This document shows, piece by piece, positions 53,713 to 64,000 of a stretch of DNA of 64,000 bases. The notes under the pieces were generated by a model that was given only the letters and a program-made list of their open reading frames with translations, made no database searches and was not told the origin of the DNA. Origin of the DNA: Simmondsia chinensis (Eukaryota > Streptophyta > Magnoliopsida > Caryophyllales > Simmondsiaceae); contig JAGTTD010000014.1 of the NCBI GenBank assembly GCA_018398585.1, positions 19,653,387-19,717,386 of the forward strand, in the 5' to 3' direction. The translations under genes were made by a program, and so were the position numbers. Numbering within the stretch: the stretch's first letter is position 1; the number at the start of each line of letters is the position of its first letter.

Positions 53713-56600
53713 ATCTACCACTTGTCCTAAAACCCAAATAGCCTGCCGTGCATAACTATCTCCTAGGGATTTGTCAACTCTTTGACTACAAACTTGAACT
53801 AATACTAATCTGACACTGTCCCATTCTGTAAGTAACATCCTTTTATCTATAAGGAACCTTCTGATTCAATTAGTCTACTCAACAACTCCCTAGCTATCAA
53901 GAACCTGACTTCAATAATGAAGCAAGCAATACAAGACTGCTTCACTCTTCACCATCTAATGACTCCCATTACAAGGGTAAGCAGGAATTTTGTCGTCAAA
54001 TGTCCAAACTCCTTTTTAAAACAAATGATCCGTGATAAACCCAACATCCTTTCTTTGAATCTTGCCAAAGCTTGACCCTAAAAACATAGTTGATTCATCA
54101 TAAGTCTTTTGGTTTTAATTAATTAACTGAACAATAAAAATTTAACAGCTCATAATAATCTAAACCATTCTGAATGAGTAGAATGTCATCTATATACAAT
54201 ACTTAGAAAGTCTCTACTTTCATGTTATGTCACTTGCACACTAACAGTTCACTAACCATTGACTGAAATCCCTGTGACTTGATTAACCGTCATCAAAACT
54301 ATTATTCAATGAGCAAGATGCTTATTTAAGTCTACAAATAGACTAACTCAGTTCGCATACTATATGCTCCTGACTCTTGGCAACAAATTTGTCTAGTTGT
54401 ATACATAGGATTTCAAGGTAACCATTTAGAGAATGTCTCCATTTTACCGTATCTCATCATATGAAACACAATGGATGAGTATCCTTATGGACTTAAAGCA
54501 TAGCATATGGCTAGAAGGCTTCATCAAAGATGATTCCTTCCTATTGGGTATTAACCCACTACCATCAATCTGGCGTTAAAGGTCTCTATCTTCTCGTCTA
54601 CTAAACTCTATATATACTTGTAGATCCATTCTGATTCTATCTAATGGACTTAATGTCTTTCAACACTTCTACAAGTTCCCAGACTTAGTTAAAATACAAT
54701 TACTTTAACTTAACTTTCATTGCTCTAACCCGTTAGTCTACATCTTTAAACCTAAGAGTTTCATTGTAATATAAATTATCAGATTCATCATCATTCTTAA
54801 CTGTTAAAACTGAAGACATGAATCCGTGAGGTGACCCTGACTATCTTCTAACTACATCAAAGCTCTCATGTACTTAGTGTGACAATGACCGAGTAGAATA
54901 TAATACGCCATCTATACTATAAGTTGTATCATGCTGTTGAGACACAGTATCTTATACTATCAATATATCCAATACAAGCAATCTACTATACTTTTAGAAC
55001 ACTTTATAAAACCTTTTACATAACAAACCTTTTCATATGTAGATGCGACTCATCATATGAATCTTGCCACATTCAATAACACATTATTGATCATTTCTAC
55101 AACTCTTTATAATAAGAAAAAATAAGAATTCTCTTAACACGGCCACTTTGATCAAATCAAAGTAATTTGATGTAATTACCTAACTAATCTTAACTTAAGT
55201 CTTTAATTCTTTGAACCTTTCAAGGCATATCCATATATCAACTTACCGAGTAGCTATTCATAAACATTTTATGAAATACTCATCACTTCTGCTCACTTGA
55301 ACTTTTAGCAGTCCACGAACACTTTATGAATAAGTCCTAGCAGCTTATTGGTCCTACTGTCTTTGCTCTAAAAGACACTTTCAGTCACCACTAAATCGAA
55401 CATGATTCCCATACCGGTTATCGTTCAAGTAATTAATGATCCATAAGACAAATCAAACTAGTTTTTGAATGATATTGATTAATGTGACCTAAGATTAAGT
55501 ACCACTTAAAAGCTATATGATTTCTGGAATTCCTTCTTTTATATGGTCACATAGCCTAGCTTGCATTAGACTAATCGATTTCCACTAAGGTAGTTTTTAT
55601 TAAAATAAGTCAACTATCTACAAATGTACCTTTTAAATAAACATTTCATTTAATAATTATCAGTGTATTTTTCAGAAAAATAACTGAAAGACTATTTTAA
55701 AAATAGTGAATAGAAATTAAATTTCTAAAATATATCAAGATAGTTACTCAAATACAAAACTACGTTCCCCAACTTAAACAACTACCTCTTGATGCCCTTA
55801 CTGAAAACTCATTCACCAGAACACTAATGAAACTATCTACCAGTGACAACTAGAGAAGACAAGATATCATATACCTTGTCACATTGGATTTCGATCTTGG
55901 AAACAATAGTATCTAATTACTTAGGCAATTCTTTTTAAGATATTAACATCCAGCGTAATTATAAAAGAGGCAAAATTAGTTTGACTCATGTTTTACTTCA
56001 CCCTTTTGAGATTCTTTAATTCTTGAGATAGATGTTTACACTAAGTAAACTCTTTCCTTAGTTCTCATGACACCTTTTCTCATAAACTATTCTCATGCTA
56101 CTAGTTCTCTAACCAAACACTTCGCTCAAGTATTTTTATCATCTCCACTATAGTTGAACTTTCAAGTATCTAATACTAGAAAAAACATTCAACATCTTAT
56201 ATTGAAATTTTGACACAAACTCACTCTTTAGTCTAGTCTAACGTTCCTATCGTTCTTTTCAACTTACTACATCTAGTTGTAGCAACCTCGAGAACTCTGA
56301 GCATCTCCTAGTGCTCTACATGTATTAAACATATCATATTATAGTGATGAAAATAGAACAGACAAGACATAGTAGTATTGATTGCAACGTAAAAATTAAG
56401 AACCAATCTGAAATCAAAAACTGTAAAACAAGTCATATAACACACAGGATTACTTTTCTTACTTTCAGCAAACAATCAAAGTTCAGAGTTCACATTCTAA
56501 CACTTACATGTATGCCGTGGAGACCCAACCGAACCACCCAAAATTTTCCATCGGCGGAGCCGAATTGAGACATCAGAAGCGTGAGAACATTTCTCAATAA
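53713..56600 (-). pseudogene. eroded copia pol of element B
   Basis: No long frame remains, but minus-strand words can be placed in order. RVKQSCIACFIIEVRF, near 53880-53950, is RNase H (compare SVKQSCIADSTMEAEY). LYIDDILLIQNG, near 54170-54210, is the RT catalytic block (YVDDILLIGN). Degenerate RT and integrase sequence extends to about 56500. The decay is heavier than in the RNase H of element A. It has no coding capacity. Confidence 0.65.
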
Positions 56601-56679
56601 ATAGGGTTTCTTGTAAACTCTTTACTAAACAGATTTAACACATCACGTTTCCCTCGGCCTTTAAGGTCCTAAAACAGAG

Positions 56680-57352
56680 CTCCTCATGGAGGCTAATGTA
56701 GACCCAAGTCAAGTGTACGCTATTACCTGAACACTCATATAAGGTCTCAATATACTCCGCGTCGGCGTGGCCGTACTCGATTGCTTGGACTTCAGTTCAT
56801 CTCCTAGAGAACTAACCTTGTACTATACAAATGAACGCTCTCCTTTGGGAGTCGCATCCACCTACTATACTGCTAAACCTGTAACGAAGGCCATAAGCAT
56901 CATTTAGAAGCTCACTCCTACTTGATATTTTGAGTCTTTTCTTTCCTTATCCGATGCTTAAGAATCCACGAAAGGAAGATTCTGCCTCCTTTTTTTGAAC
57001 TTTTTAATAATTTTAGCAAACAAACAAAGCATGGATCCACTTAACCATTCTCGGTATGTGTGCAACGATGAGCTAACCAATCTACCCGTTACTATGGGAG
57101 AGGCGTAACAAGTAATTAATCAAATGAGAACTATTCTCAAATAATATGTTTCCTTAACATATTTAACAAACCATTTCTTCCTTGGTCTCTATTACAGTAT
57201 CATAATGCTTTCTAGTAGATTATCATACTATCCTAGTCAAGTGTATACCATTACCTAGACATTAGCTCAAGTAGACAAGATACTCCAAGTCAGCATGACC
57301 GCCATCACCTAGACATTAGTTCAAGTAAACAAGATACTCCACGTCAGCGTGG
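56680..57352 (-). other. GC-rich inverted repeats of element B
   Basis: CTCC-TCAT-GGAG 56680-56691, CCGCG-TCGG-CGTGG 56757-56770 (one G-T pair), CTCC-TTTG-GGAG 56840-56851 and CCACG-TCAG-CGTGG 57339-57352, with a decayed relative at 57285-57298. These are reverse-strand counterparts of 13813-14115, including the flanking words. Confidence 0.7.
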
Positions 57353-57643
57353 CCGCAATCGTTTTCCCCATACCTCTATCTATCATGAAGAAGTCTAACC
57401 TTGTATCCTGCCAATAAACGCCCTCCTCGAGAAGTAACACCTATCTACTATACTATTAGACTAGAAATAAAGATTGTAAGGAACCAACACTTGATCCTTG
57501 CTCCCACTTGAAATTTAAATGGTGGATCTTTCTTTTGAACTTGATTATCTCATAATAAATGTTGGAATCTCATTCTAAATTTTATTTAACAATTAAATAA
57601 AGTCCTAGTCATATTAGATTCTTTTAATTATCCAACCTATGTA

Positions 57644-58296
57644 ATCTAATCTTATTAGATATATAATGAGAATTTTTCCTTACAAATAATTCAACTTTTC
57701 AATTATCTAATCTAATTAGATCTATTTGAATAAATTCTCCCATTCGATGAAATCAAATATTTCACCTAGTTATATGGCCATATAACTTTATTCACATCAT
57801 GTGTTCAATTATTTATTTATTCAAATTAATTAAATAATAAAAATATAAAAATAAATTAAATTTTTTAATTAAATATCGCATGCCCAGCAGCAGGGCCGCG
57901 CACATCACATCCCTTTTTTTTTTTATTATTATTATTTAAATAAATGAATAAATTACTAAATCTGATCTTAATCTCATTAGATCATAAACCGAACATCTAA
58001 TCCAATTAGATATTATATGTGACGTTGTGCATATCTAAATCATTTAACTATTTGAGTATCTAATCATATTAAATTATTCATAAATATACACCCACTATTT
58101 TAGTTATAATTCATCCTAATTTGAACAATTTAAATTTGATGAATAGCATCCTTGTTATTGAACTCTTTAATAACACAATCAAGTTTTCTTTATTTTGATA
58201 ATCAGCAATTAAATATTTCACCTAGGTTCGTAATCTAATCATATTAGACTAGTAATCTAAATCGTTCAACTATATGAGCATCCAATCTCATTAGAT
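57644..58296 (-). repeat. ATCTAAT-type inverted-repeat array of element B
   Basis: Units at 57644-57660 (loop CTT), 57705-57721 (CTA), 57995-58011 (CCA), 58058-58074, 58233-58249 and 58280-58296 (CTC). The first three are perfect 7-bp stems and the last three have one non-Watson-Crick position each. Matches array B of the plus-strand element at 12885-13047. The interval 57352-58537 is otherwise AT-rich with no coding signal. Confidence 0.75.
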
Positions 58297-58537
58297 CTGA
58301 TTTAGAAACATGCTTCTTGATTGAATCATGAATCATCAAAAATTTTAAACAATTTAAAACTCTAATGAATATTCAATCTTGTTATTAAACTCTTTTAACA
58401 ATAATATTCAGGATAGTCCTTTTCCTTTCATAAAATTCTCAATTTCATATTTTTGTAATTCTATATATCCCAATTTTATCAAACCTAATGTTTTACTATC
58501 AATTATGAATGTACTCAGAGTTGGCTCTAATACTAAT

Positions 58538-59853
58538 TGTTTAGAACGTATTTCAAAAATTTTCCCCTAAATAACTAAAGTGGGCATAACAAAAAATCAA
58601 TTTAAAATTTTTAATTTTAAAGCTAATGCCCTGATCTAATTAAGGTATTTAACTATACCTAGATCTTACTCTAATAGGCTCATAATATAAAGTCAAAATA
58701 TCAAATAAAATAAGTATAAACATGGTACATAGAATAAATGAAATAAATAAAAGAACAAATTAAATATCAAATACTTAATTTAGACATAATTGAAGCGCAA
58801 ATCCAAATTCCGAATTTGTAGATCTTAAATTGGAAGAAGAAATTTCTTGACGCCTCGAGATCTTCTTCGCAATGACCTCCATTAGCATCGGAGTATGGGC
58901 TCCCAAAATTTTTAATTTAGGAAATATTTTGGAACAAAATTTTTCTTTTTATTCTTTCTGGAAAACAATTTTTTTAAAAAAATTTGAATAATTTAGAAAA
59001 GCCTTAGAACAATTTTAGGTTTTTCTTCGTGAGAGAAAACCAAGTTCCAAAACCTAAAAACAAAAACTTAAATCATTAATTCTCTTACCACAAATAACCA
59101 TGTATTTATATTTAAAAAGGCATTAACACATGGAGGCCCCTGATTCGCCCAGAGGCGAGCACACGAATCGCTGATCCCTTTTTTTAAATATCAGCAGCAT
59201 GTGTTGCTCTCCCATTCGCCGTGCATAAAAGGCGCGGATAAGGACTTGGGCAGCCAGCGAGCGATACATGTCACGCACTGGTTGGCCCGTTGTCAATGCC
59301 ATGGATTAGACCCTGTGCCCTTTTTTTGTTTGAATTCCCACATGTAAAAAATTCATCGTATGAATATTATTTTGTAAAATTAATTTATTTATATTATAAA
59401 TGAATAATACATCTCATGAATTTTTTTTAGCTAAAATTAATTTATTCATCTCATAAAAAAATAATTCATCCCATGAATTTAATTCAGATATTTTTAGGCT
59501 GTGTTTAAGTTGAGGCTTGTAGAGGGACCCCAAATACAATCTAACTCTAGCTCCTAATGAGTTAAGTCTGAGTATCATCTCATGATAAAAATTGACTACC
59601 ATTTAATAAAACTTAATTCCACTAAATAAGTTTTACCGCACTCTAAAATTAGATATATTCACTTAAGAATTTCCCAAATAATTTTATTGTGACAATCAAC
59701 CTCTCTATTAGATATCCGTGAGCAAAACAACCTTAACTACTATCATTAATTTTCTCATCTCTATCACCATAGTTCCCAACTCGCCCTTCTCAAAGAATTC
59801 ATAATATAAAAACAATTTCCATATTAATTTCAAAGGTCAAACATATGGAATAG
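58538..59853 (-). repeat. 5' LTR of copia element B, truncated by an insertion
   Basis: Starts (plus strand) TGTTTAGAACGTATTTC and follows 51748 onward to ACATATGGAATA, where the Athila-like LTR begins. The remaining ~650 bp of the LTR would lie beyond the Athila element, outside the window. Confidence 0.85.
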
Positions 59854-61258
59854 TGATGCATCACAAATTTACGCATCTTTTAATTATTATTTTAATTATA
59901 GTTCTACACTCATTTTGGCAATTTTTATGTTTAACAGGTTTGAAATTAAAGTTCAGGAAATTGTCAAATTTTGGTGCAAATAAGACAAATTTGAGGCATA
60001 AACAATTAAATCAAGTCAATCGAGATTCGAGACAATAACGTATAAGCTCGGCCTGCTCCGCCCTGACCTGCACCGCTACAGTACCCCAAGCCCAACTCCT
60101 TCATCATCAACCTCAACCTCATGCACCAGAGCCCGTCACATACGTACAGCTTTAGCACAGGCCCGTCTCCTCTGTCCATCCTGTCAAATACCACCACCAG
60201 GCCCATCATCACCACTCACAGCCCAACTTCAACACCTCCCCATCCAGATCGGCCCAGACTTGCGCAGCTCCTCCGCCCAACTCAAAGTCCAGCAGGCCCA
60301 GCTCCCGCAGGGTTTGGAGAAGATGAAGATGAGGACAGTTTTGTTGAGGAATTTAGGTTTGTTTTTTGGGGTTTTCTCAACTCTCCCTCTCTTCGCAGCT
60401 CTCTCTCTCTCTCTCTCCCACTTTATTTTATTTTTTTCATTAAATTGGAACGAGAGCAAAATTAGCATGGAGATCAACATGAGTTCATACATCACCTCCT
60501 TCACCAAGTTTTCCTTGATGGAGAGCTAATTTGCTCTCTGGGTTAGATAAAGTCTTAACCTTTTTACTTTTGTATTACTTTTAATTTCGGGATAATTTAT
60601 TTGTTACATGAATTGTTTGATTGTGAGAAATATTGTGAAGTATTGTACTTTAATTGTTTATTCAATTAATACGATTATTGAGTTTGTAACTTTTAATTGT
60701 AGAGATTGATATTTATAAATTAATTCTTGGTGCTTGTAGCCTTAGGATTAATTAATCAAGTAATAGTATTAATCGAATTGTTAATTAAAGCCTATCTTCC
60801 CTATGCTTTAGTTAGATAGAGTCAATACGTAATAATTACAATACGTTAGATGGAGCCTATTTTTCTTATGCTTTAGTTAGACATGGTCAATACGTGATAC
60901 TAACAACATCCCCTTTGTAGGTTGAAGCTTATAGCCTAAACCACTACCCGTGTGACAATCAATAATCCCAAGTTGGGAGTTAATGCAAAAATAATAGGCT
61001 AATGATGGATTCAAAACCCTGGGTTCCAATTCATACACATTTTCGATTAGAAGTAGCTTATTTTAGTTTAATTGTCGTTTTCTAGATTAATTAACACAAA
61101 AACCTCTAAATTTCATTCAAATCAATTTAGAACTTAGAATAAACTTATGTACTCTTAGTCCCTGTGGTTCGACACTCTCTCGTCCTACACTTCAATTTAG
61201 ATGTATTTAATAGATAAGGTTTTATATTAAATTTTGATAGACGTAGAAAAAGACATCA
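59854..61258 (+). repeat. 5' LTR of the right-edge Athila-like element
   Basis: 1,405 bp, beginning with the palindrome TGATGCATCA and ending GACATCA. Contains a GC-rich segment (60040-60330) with overlapping short ORFs on both strands, which I do not count as genes. Confidence 0.8.
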
Positions 61259-61264
61259 AGATTT

Positions 61265-61282
61265 TGGTACCGTTGCCAGGGA
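61265..61282 (+). promoter_or_regulatory. Athila-type primer binding site
   Basis: TGGTACCGTTGCCAGGGA, six bases after the LTR. It is close to the TGGCGCCGTTGCCGGGGA site (tRNA-Asp type) usual in Athila elements. Confidence 0.85.
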
Positions 61283-61592
61283 CTAGGCAATGTTCGTGAT
61301 TTTATTTTTGTGATTTTTTTTGGTTTTTAATTTTCTTTGATTGTTTTTAATTGTTATTGTCTCTTTCTTTAAAAAAATAAAAAATAAAAAAATATTTTCT
61401 TTACTTTTCTTAAAAAGGTTATTTATTTATTTATTTATTTTTAAAGCATTATTTATCTTGTGATTTTCGTGCATAGGTTGATTTTAGGATAGTTTATTAT
61501 TTGTTTTTTGTGTTTTTCTTTTTAAGTGTTTGTTTTGTTTGTTTTCCTAGTTTTAGTTTTTAGGTTTATTTGCTTCTTGTGATTGTTTATTC

Positions 61593-63116
61593 ATGCACGG
61601 TCGCCGCTCTTTATCTTTTGACCTTATTAGATTCGATTCTGAAATTGAAAGGACCTTAAGAGACTTTAGAGCCCAACACCGAGCACAAACTGCAATGGCT
61701 GACGAACAACAACCACGTCCACTTATGGAGTATTTTACTTCCACCACATACACCTCACCTTCATGCATTAGATTGCCACCGGTAGCCTATCAGTTCGAGC
61801 ATAAGCCACATACCATACAAATGCTTCCTTCATTCCACGGCTTAGGCAATGAGAACCCGTACACACACTTGAACAGTTTCATGGAGGTTTGTTCAACCTT
61901 TAGGGATCCTAACATTAGTGATGACGCCATCTTACTTCGTCTTTTTCCTTTCTCTTTGAAGGACAAGGCTAAGTATTGGTTAGGCACCTTACCTAGTGGG
62001 ACGATTAGTATTTGGACTCAAATGCAACAAGAATTTCTTAAGAAATTATATCCCATTAGTAAGACTAACACTGCTAGGAAAGCCATTAAGACCTTCGCCC
62101 AACTCCCTACTGAGGAGTTTCACGTGAGTTGGGATGGGTTTAGGGAACATTTACGAGCTTGTCCACATCATGCTATCCCTAAATGGCAACTGGTCCAAAA
62201 TTTCTATCATGGGTTAAATGAAAAGGGTCAACTAACTATTGATGCCTCATGCGGTGGTCAGTTCCGTAGGAAGAATGAGGATGAGGCATGGGAATTGTTT
62301 AAACAATTGAATGAGAACTCGCAACAGAGTGCCGCACATGCACGTTCAAATGCTTCTAGGTTAAATAGAGGGGAAGTACATGAAATTGCTTACACGTCCA
62401 TCTTAGATAAGAAAGTAGACTCTCTTGCCTCTTCTTTGGAGCATCTTACTTCCTTATTTAAGATGACCTTGACTCCCTCTACTATGCCTAATGCGTCTAA
62501 TGTTCAAAACATTCATAGTGTCTGTTCTTCATGCTCTAGTGTCTCTCATTCTATGCGAGATTACCCCTCTGCTTCACCTTTTGTTGAGTGGTCGGAGGAA
62601 CAGGTTAATGCAGCCCAAGGATTCTCGAGGAATGATCCATACTCGGACACATACAATCCGGGCTAGAGAAACCATCCAAACTTCTCCTGGAGGAAAGAAG
62701 GAGAAGTACAATTTGTGCCACAGCAACAGAATCTACGACCTCAACAATCTGGTATGCCACGACCTCTCGGTTTTCAACCGCAAGGGTATGCTTCTAACTA
62801 CTCCCAACCTTCTAATTTGAGCTCTAATTCAAATTTTGAAGAGAAGGTCTTGAGTGCGCTGAAAGGTTTGGAAGCAAATTCCCAACTCCTCCACTCCCAT
62901 ACACAATTGATCTCAAAACTAGATACCAAAATAGGTCAACTAGCTAACACTTTGAGTAGGAGAGATGAGGGAAGACTCCCTAGCCAAATTGTAGAAAACC
63001 CTAGGAACTGTGTGAGGCAAGACAACTATCTTCCCCACCAAGAACAAGCGAAGTCCATTACAGTGTTAAGAAGTGGGATTGATGTTGACAATGGGGTGAG
63101 AGTGAAGTACCCATAA
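61593..63116 (+). pseudogene. Athila-like gag
   Basis: Open 357 codons from Met61593 to a TAG at 62664-62666, then the same frame to a TAA at 63114-63116. The Gag capsid block is clear: NISDDAILLRLFPFSLKDKA, KYWLGTLPSGTISIWTQMQQ, EFLKKLYPISKTNTARKAIK and NFYHGLNEKGQLTIDASCGG. Near the end come a CSSCSSVSH zinc-like motif, YSDTYNPG (stop) RNHPNFSW, and a coiled-coil-like LEANSQLLHSHTQLISKLDT. An earlier upstream start is not excluded, but 61593 follows a 300-bp non-coding leader. Both stops are single transitions from sense codons, so the gene was intact until recently. Confidence 0.85.
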
Positions 63117-64000
63117 GTGGTGAGGAAGAAGAGCAAGGAAAGAGAGAAGACGATCAATGATATCACGCACCCTTCTCCCATTCTTAGGACCTCTGATCTT
63201 CCTTCCTCATATGTATCTAGAGTGCCCTTCCCCCAAGCTTTAGTTGCACCACATCCAAATGGGAAGGATAAAAAGTGGGAAGATATTTTGGAGGCATTTA
63301 GGCAAGTAAAGATAAACATTCCCCTTCTTGATGCAATTAAACAAATCCCGGCCTATGCGAAGTTCATTAAGGACTTACTGAACCAAAAGAGGTGATCTAT
63401 AGCACATCTGCCTAAAAAAGTGTTTTTAACCGAGCAAGTGAGCTCTATTCTGAAGTGTGACACTCCAATTAAGTACAAAGACTCTGGTGCCCCCACCATC
63501 TCTTGTTCACTTAGAGACTACCTGATAAATAAAGCGTTACTGGACTTAGGAGCGAGTGTCAACATTATTCCTTACTCAGTTTATGAGGACTTAGGCTTAG
63601 GAGAGTTGCAATCCACCACGGTGACCTTGTAGTTAGTGGACAGATCAACTAGGGTCCCGCATGTTGAGCTTACTAACGTACTAGTGAAGGTAGACAAATC
63701 TATATTTCCTGTTGATTTTGTTGTACTTGATATGGAACCTTCTAGTCATTCGAAAAACCATATCCCTGTCATTTTAGGTCGGCCTTTCCTTTCTTAGCGA
63801 CGGCCAATGCCATAATAACTGTAGATCTGGGGTAATGGATGTTAGCTTTGCAAACATGACAATTAGGTTAAATATTTTTAAGGCTTCAACGTCACCAACT
63901 AGTGAGGATGAGTCGGAGTGTTTTTGTGTAAATGTTGTTGATGATTTGGTGGACCAAACACTCTCCTCTACTTTAGTTAGTGACCCCCATGATGAGAACA
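63117..64000 (+). pseudogene. Athila-like protease region, running off the window
   Basis: Same frame as gag. A basic linker (KKSKEREKTINDITHPSPIL) is followed by WEDILEAFRQVKINIPLLDA and IKQIPAYAKFIKDLLNQKR, then stops. The protease is LRDYLINKALLDLGASVNII, where D-L-G-A-S is the Athila form of the retropepsin active site, followed by PYSVYEDLGLGELQSTTVTL. After a stop come PVDFVVLDME and IPVILGRPFL, the flap/C-terminal motif. Stops lie at 63393, 63630 and about 63796, with frameshifts near 63796 and 63830. RT lies beyond the window. Confidence 0.85.

Larger units (their letters stand above)
51748..59853 (-). mobile_element. reverse copia element B with long LTRs
   Basis: 3' LTR 51748-53712, interior 53713-58537, 5' LTR 58538-59853 (truncated by the Athila-like insertion). 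The minus strand shows a primer site after the 5' LTR (ATTAGTATTAGAGCCAACTC) and a purine tract GGACAAGTGGTAGATTG before the 3' LTR. It is related to the 10188-18390 element but more eroded in coding. The leader keeps the ATCTAAT inverted-repeat array and GC-rich hairpins. Confidence 0.85.
59854..64000 (+). mobile_element. 5' half of an Athila-like gypsy element
   Basis: 5' LTR, primer site, Gag and protease, running off the right edge. It is inserted in the 5' LTR of copia element B; the left TSD copy would be AATAG (59849-59853). The reading frame is the best preserved in the window, so it is probably among the youngest insertions. Confidence 0.9.

Noticed and set aside
60006..60529. Overlapping ORFs on both strands in a GC-rich segment, one Pro/Ser-rich, one Gly-rich
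   Set aside because: They lie inside an Athila-like LTR, overlap each other in several frames and have no domain. This is typical of a transiently GC-rich stretch, not a gene.

Overview
The window looks like nuclear DNA of a flowering plant, probably a eudicot, from repeat-rich heterochromatin. Everything I can recognise is transposon-derived: Ty3/gypsy elements (Reina-like, Tat/Ogre-like and Athila-like), Ty1/copia elements, a LINE-like retroposon and two SINEs. I found no host gene, tRNA gene, CRISPR array or bacterial feature. The species cannot be named from the sequence alone.

The layout is a stack of nested insertions. The oldest layer is Tat/Ogre-like (+ strand): pol pieces at 957-1044, 3613-4950 and 7206-7572; an LTR at 7574-8942; gag at 8943-10187; a second LTR at 18391-19495; gag at 19496-22310; pol at 34913-35990; and a third LTR split between 36494-37286 and 47995-48296. 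Into this layer went a Reina-like gypsy (1-947), a small non-autonomous gypsy (1045-3612), a LINE-like retroposon (4951-7205) and a copia element with 2-kb LTRs (10188-18390). A second copia LTR (22998-34912) was itself split by a gag-only Athila derivative (23457-33692, TSD ATGGG), which in turn holds a complete Reina-like gypsy (26835-32106, TSD CTTTT). The same copia LTR carries a SINE/5S-rRNA chimera (33837-34062) with a 13-bp TSD. The third Tat LTR is split by another Reina-like gypsy (37287-47994, TSD GTTAG). That element is split by a 5.26-kb non-autonomous gypsy (41036-46291) encoding a long protein I do not recognise.

The right part holds a reverse-strand copia element A (48297-51543) carrying a SINE and a solo LTR (TSD TCTAA), a 200-bp chromovirus tail (51544-51747), a second reverse copia element B (51748-59853) with both LTRs, and the 5' half of an Athila-like element (59854-64000) with a nearly open gag-pro frame.

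The most unusual signal is RNA-like structure in the copia family. Its LTR end carries three consecutive perfect 10-12-bp triloop palindromes. Its untranslated leader is built of arrays of small inverted repeats with 3-nt loops: four GATTTAAA-type, four ATCTAAT-type, then six alternating pairs of two further types, followed by four GC-rich tetraloop hairpins. Element B, in the opposite orientation, keeps the ATCTAAT array and the GC hairpins. Several stems differ between copies by paired changes. Separately, Reina-type LTRs end in different inverted repeats next to the primer binding site.

All coordinates and similarities were read by eye. Identities are estimates, and lineage names rest on characteristic motifs rather than a database search.
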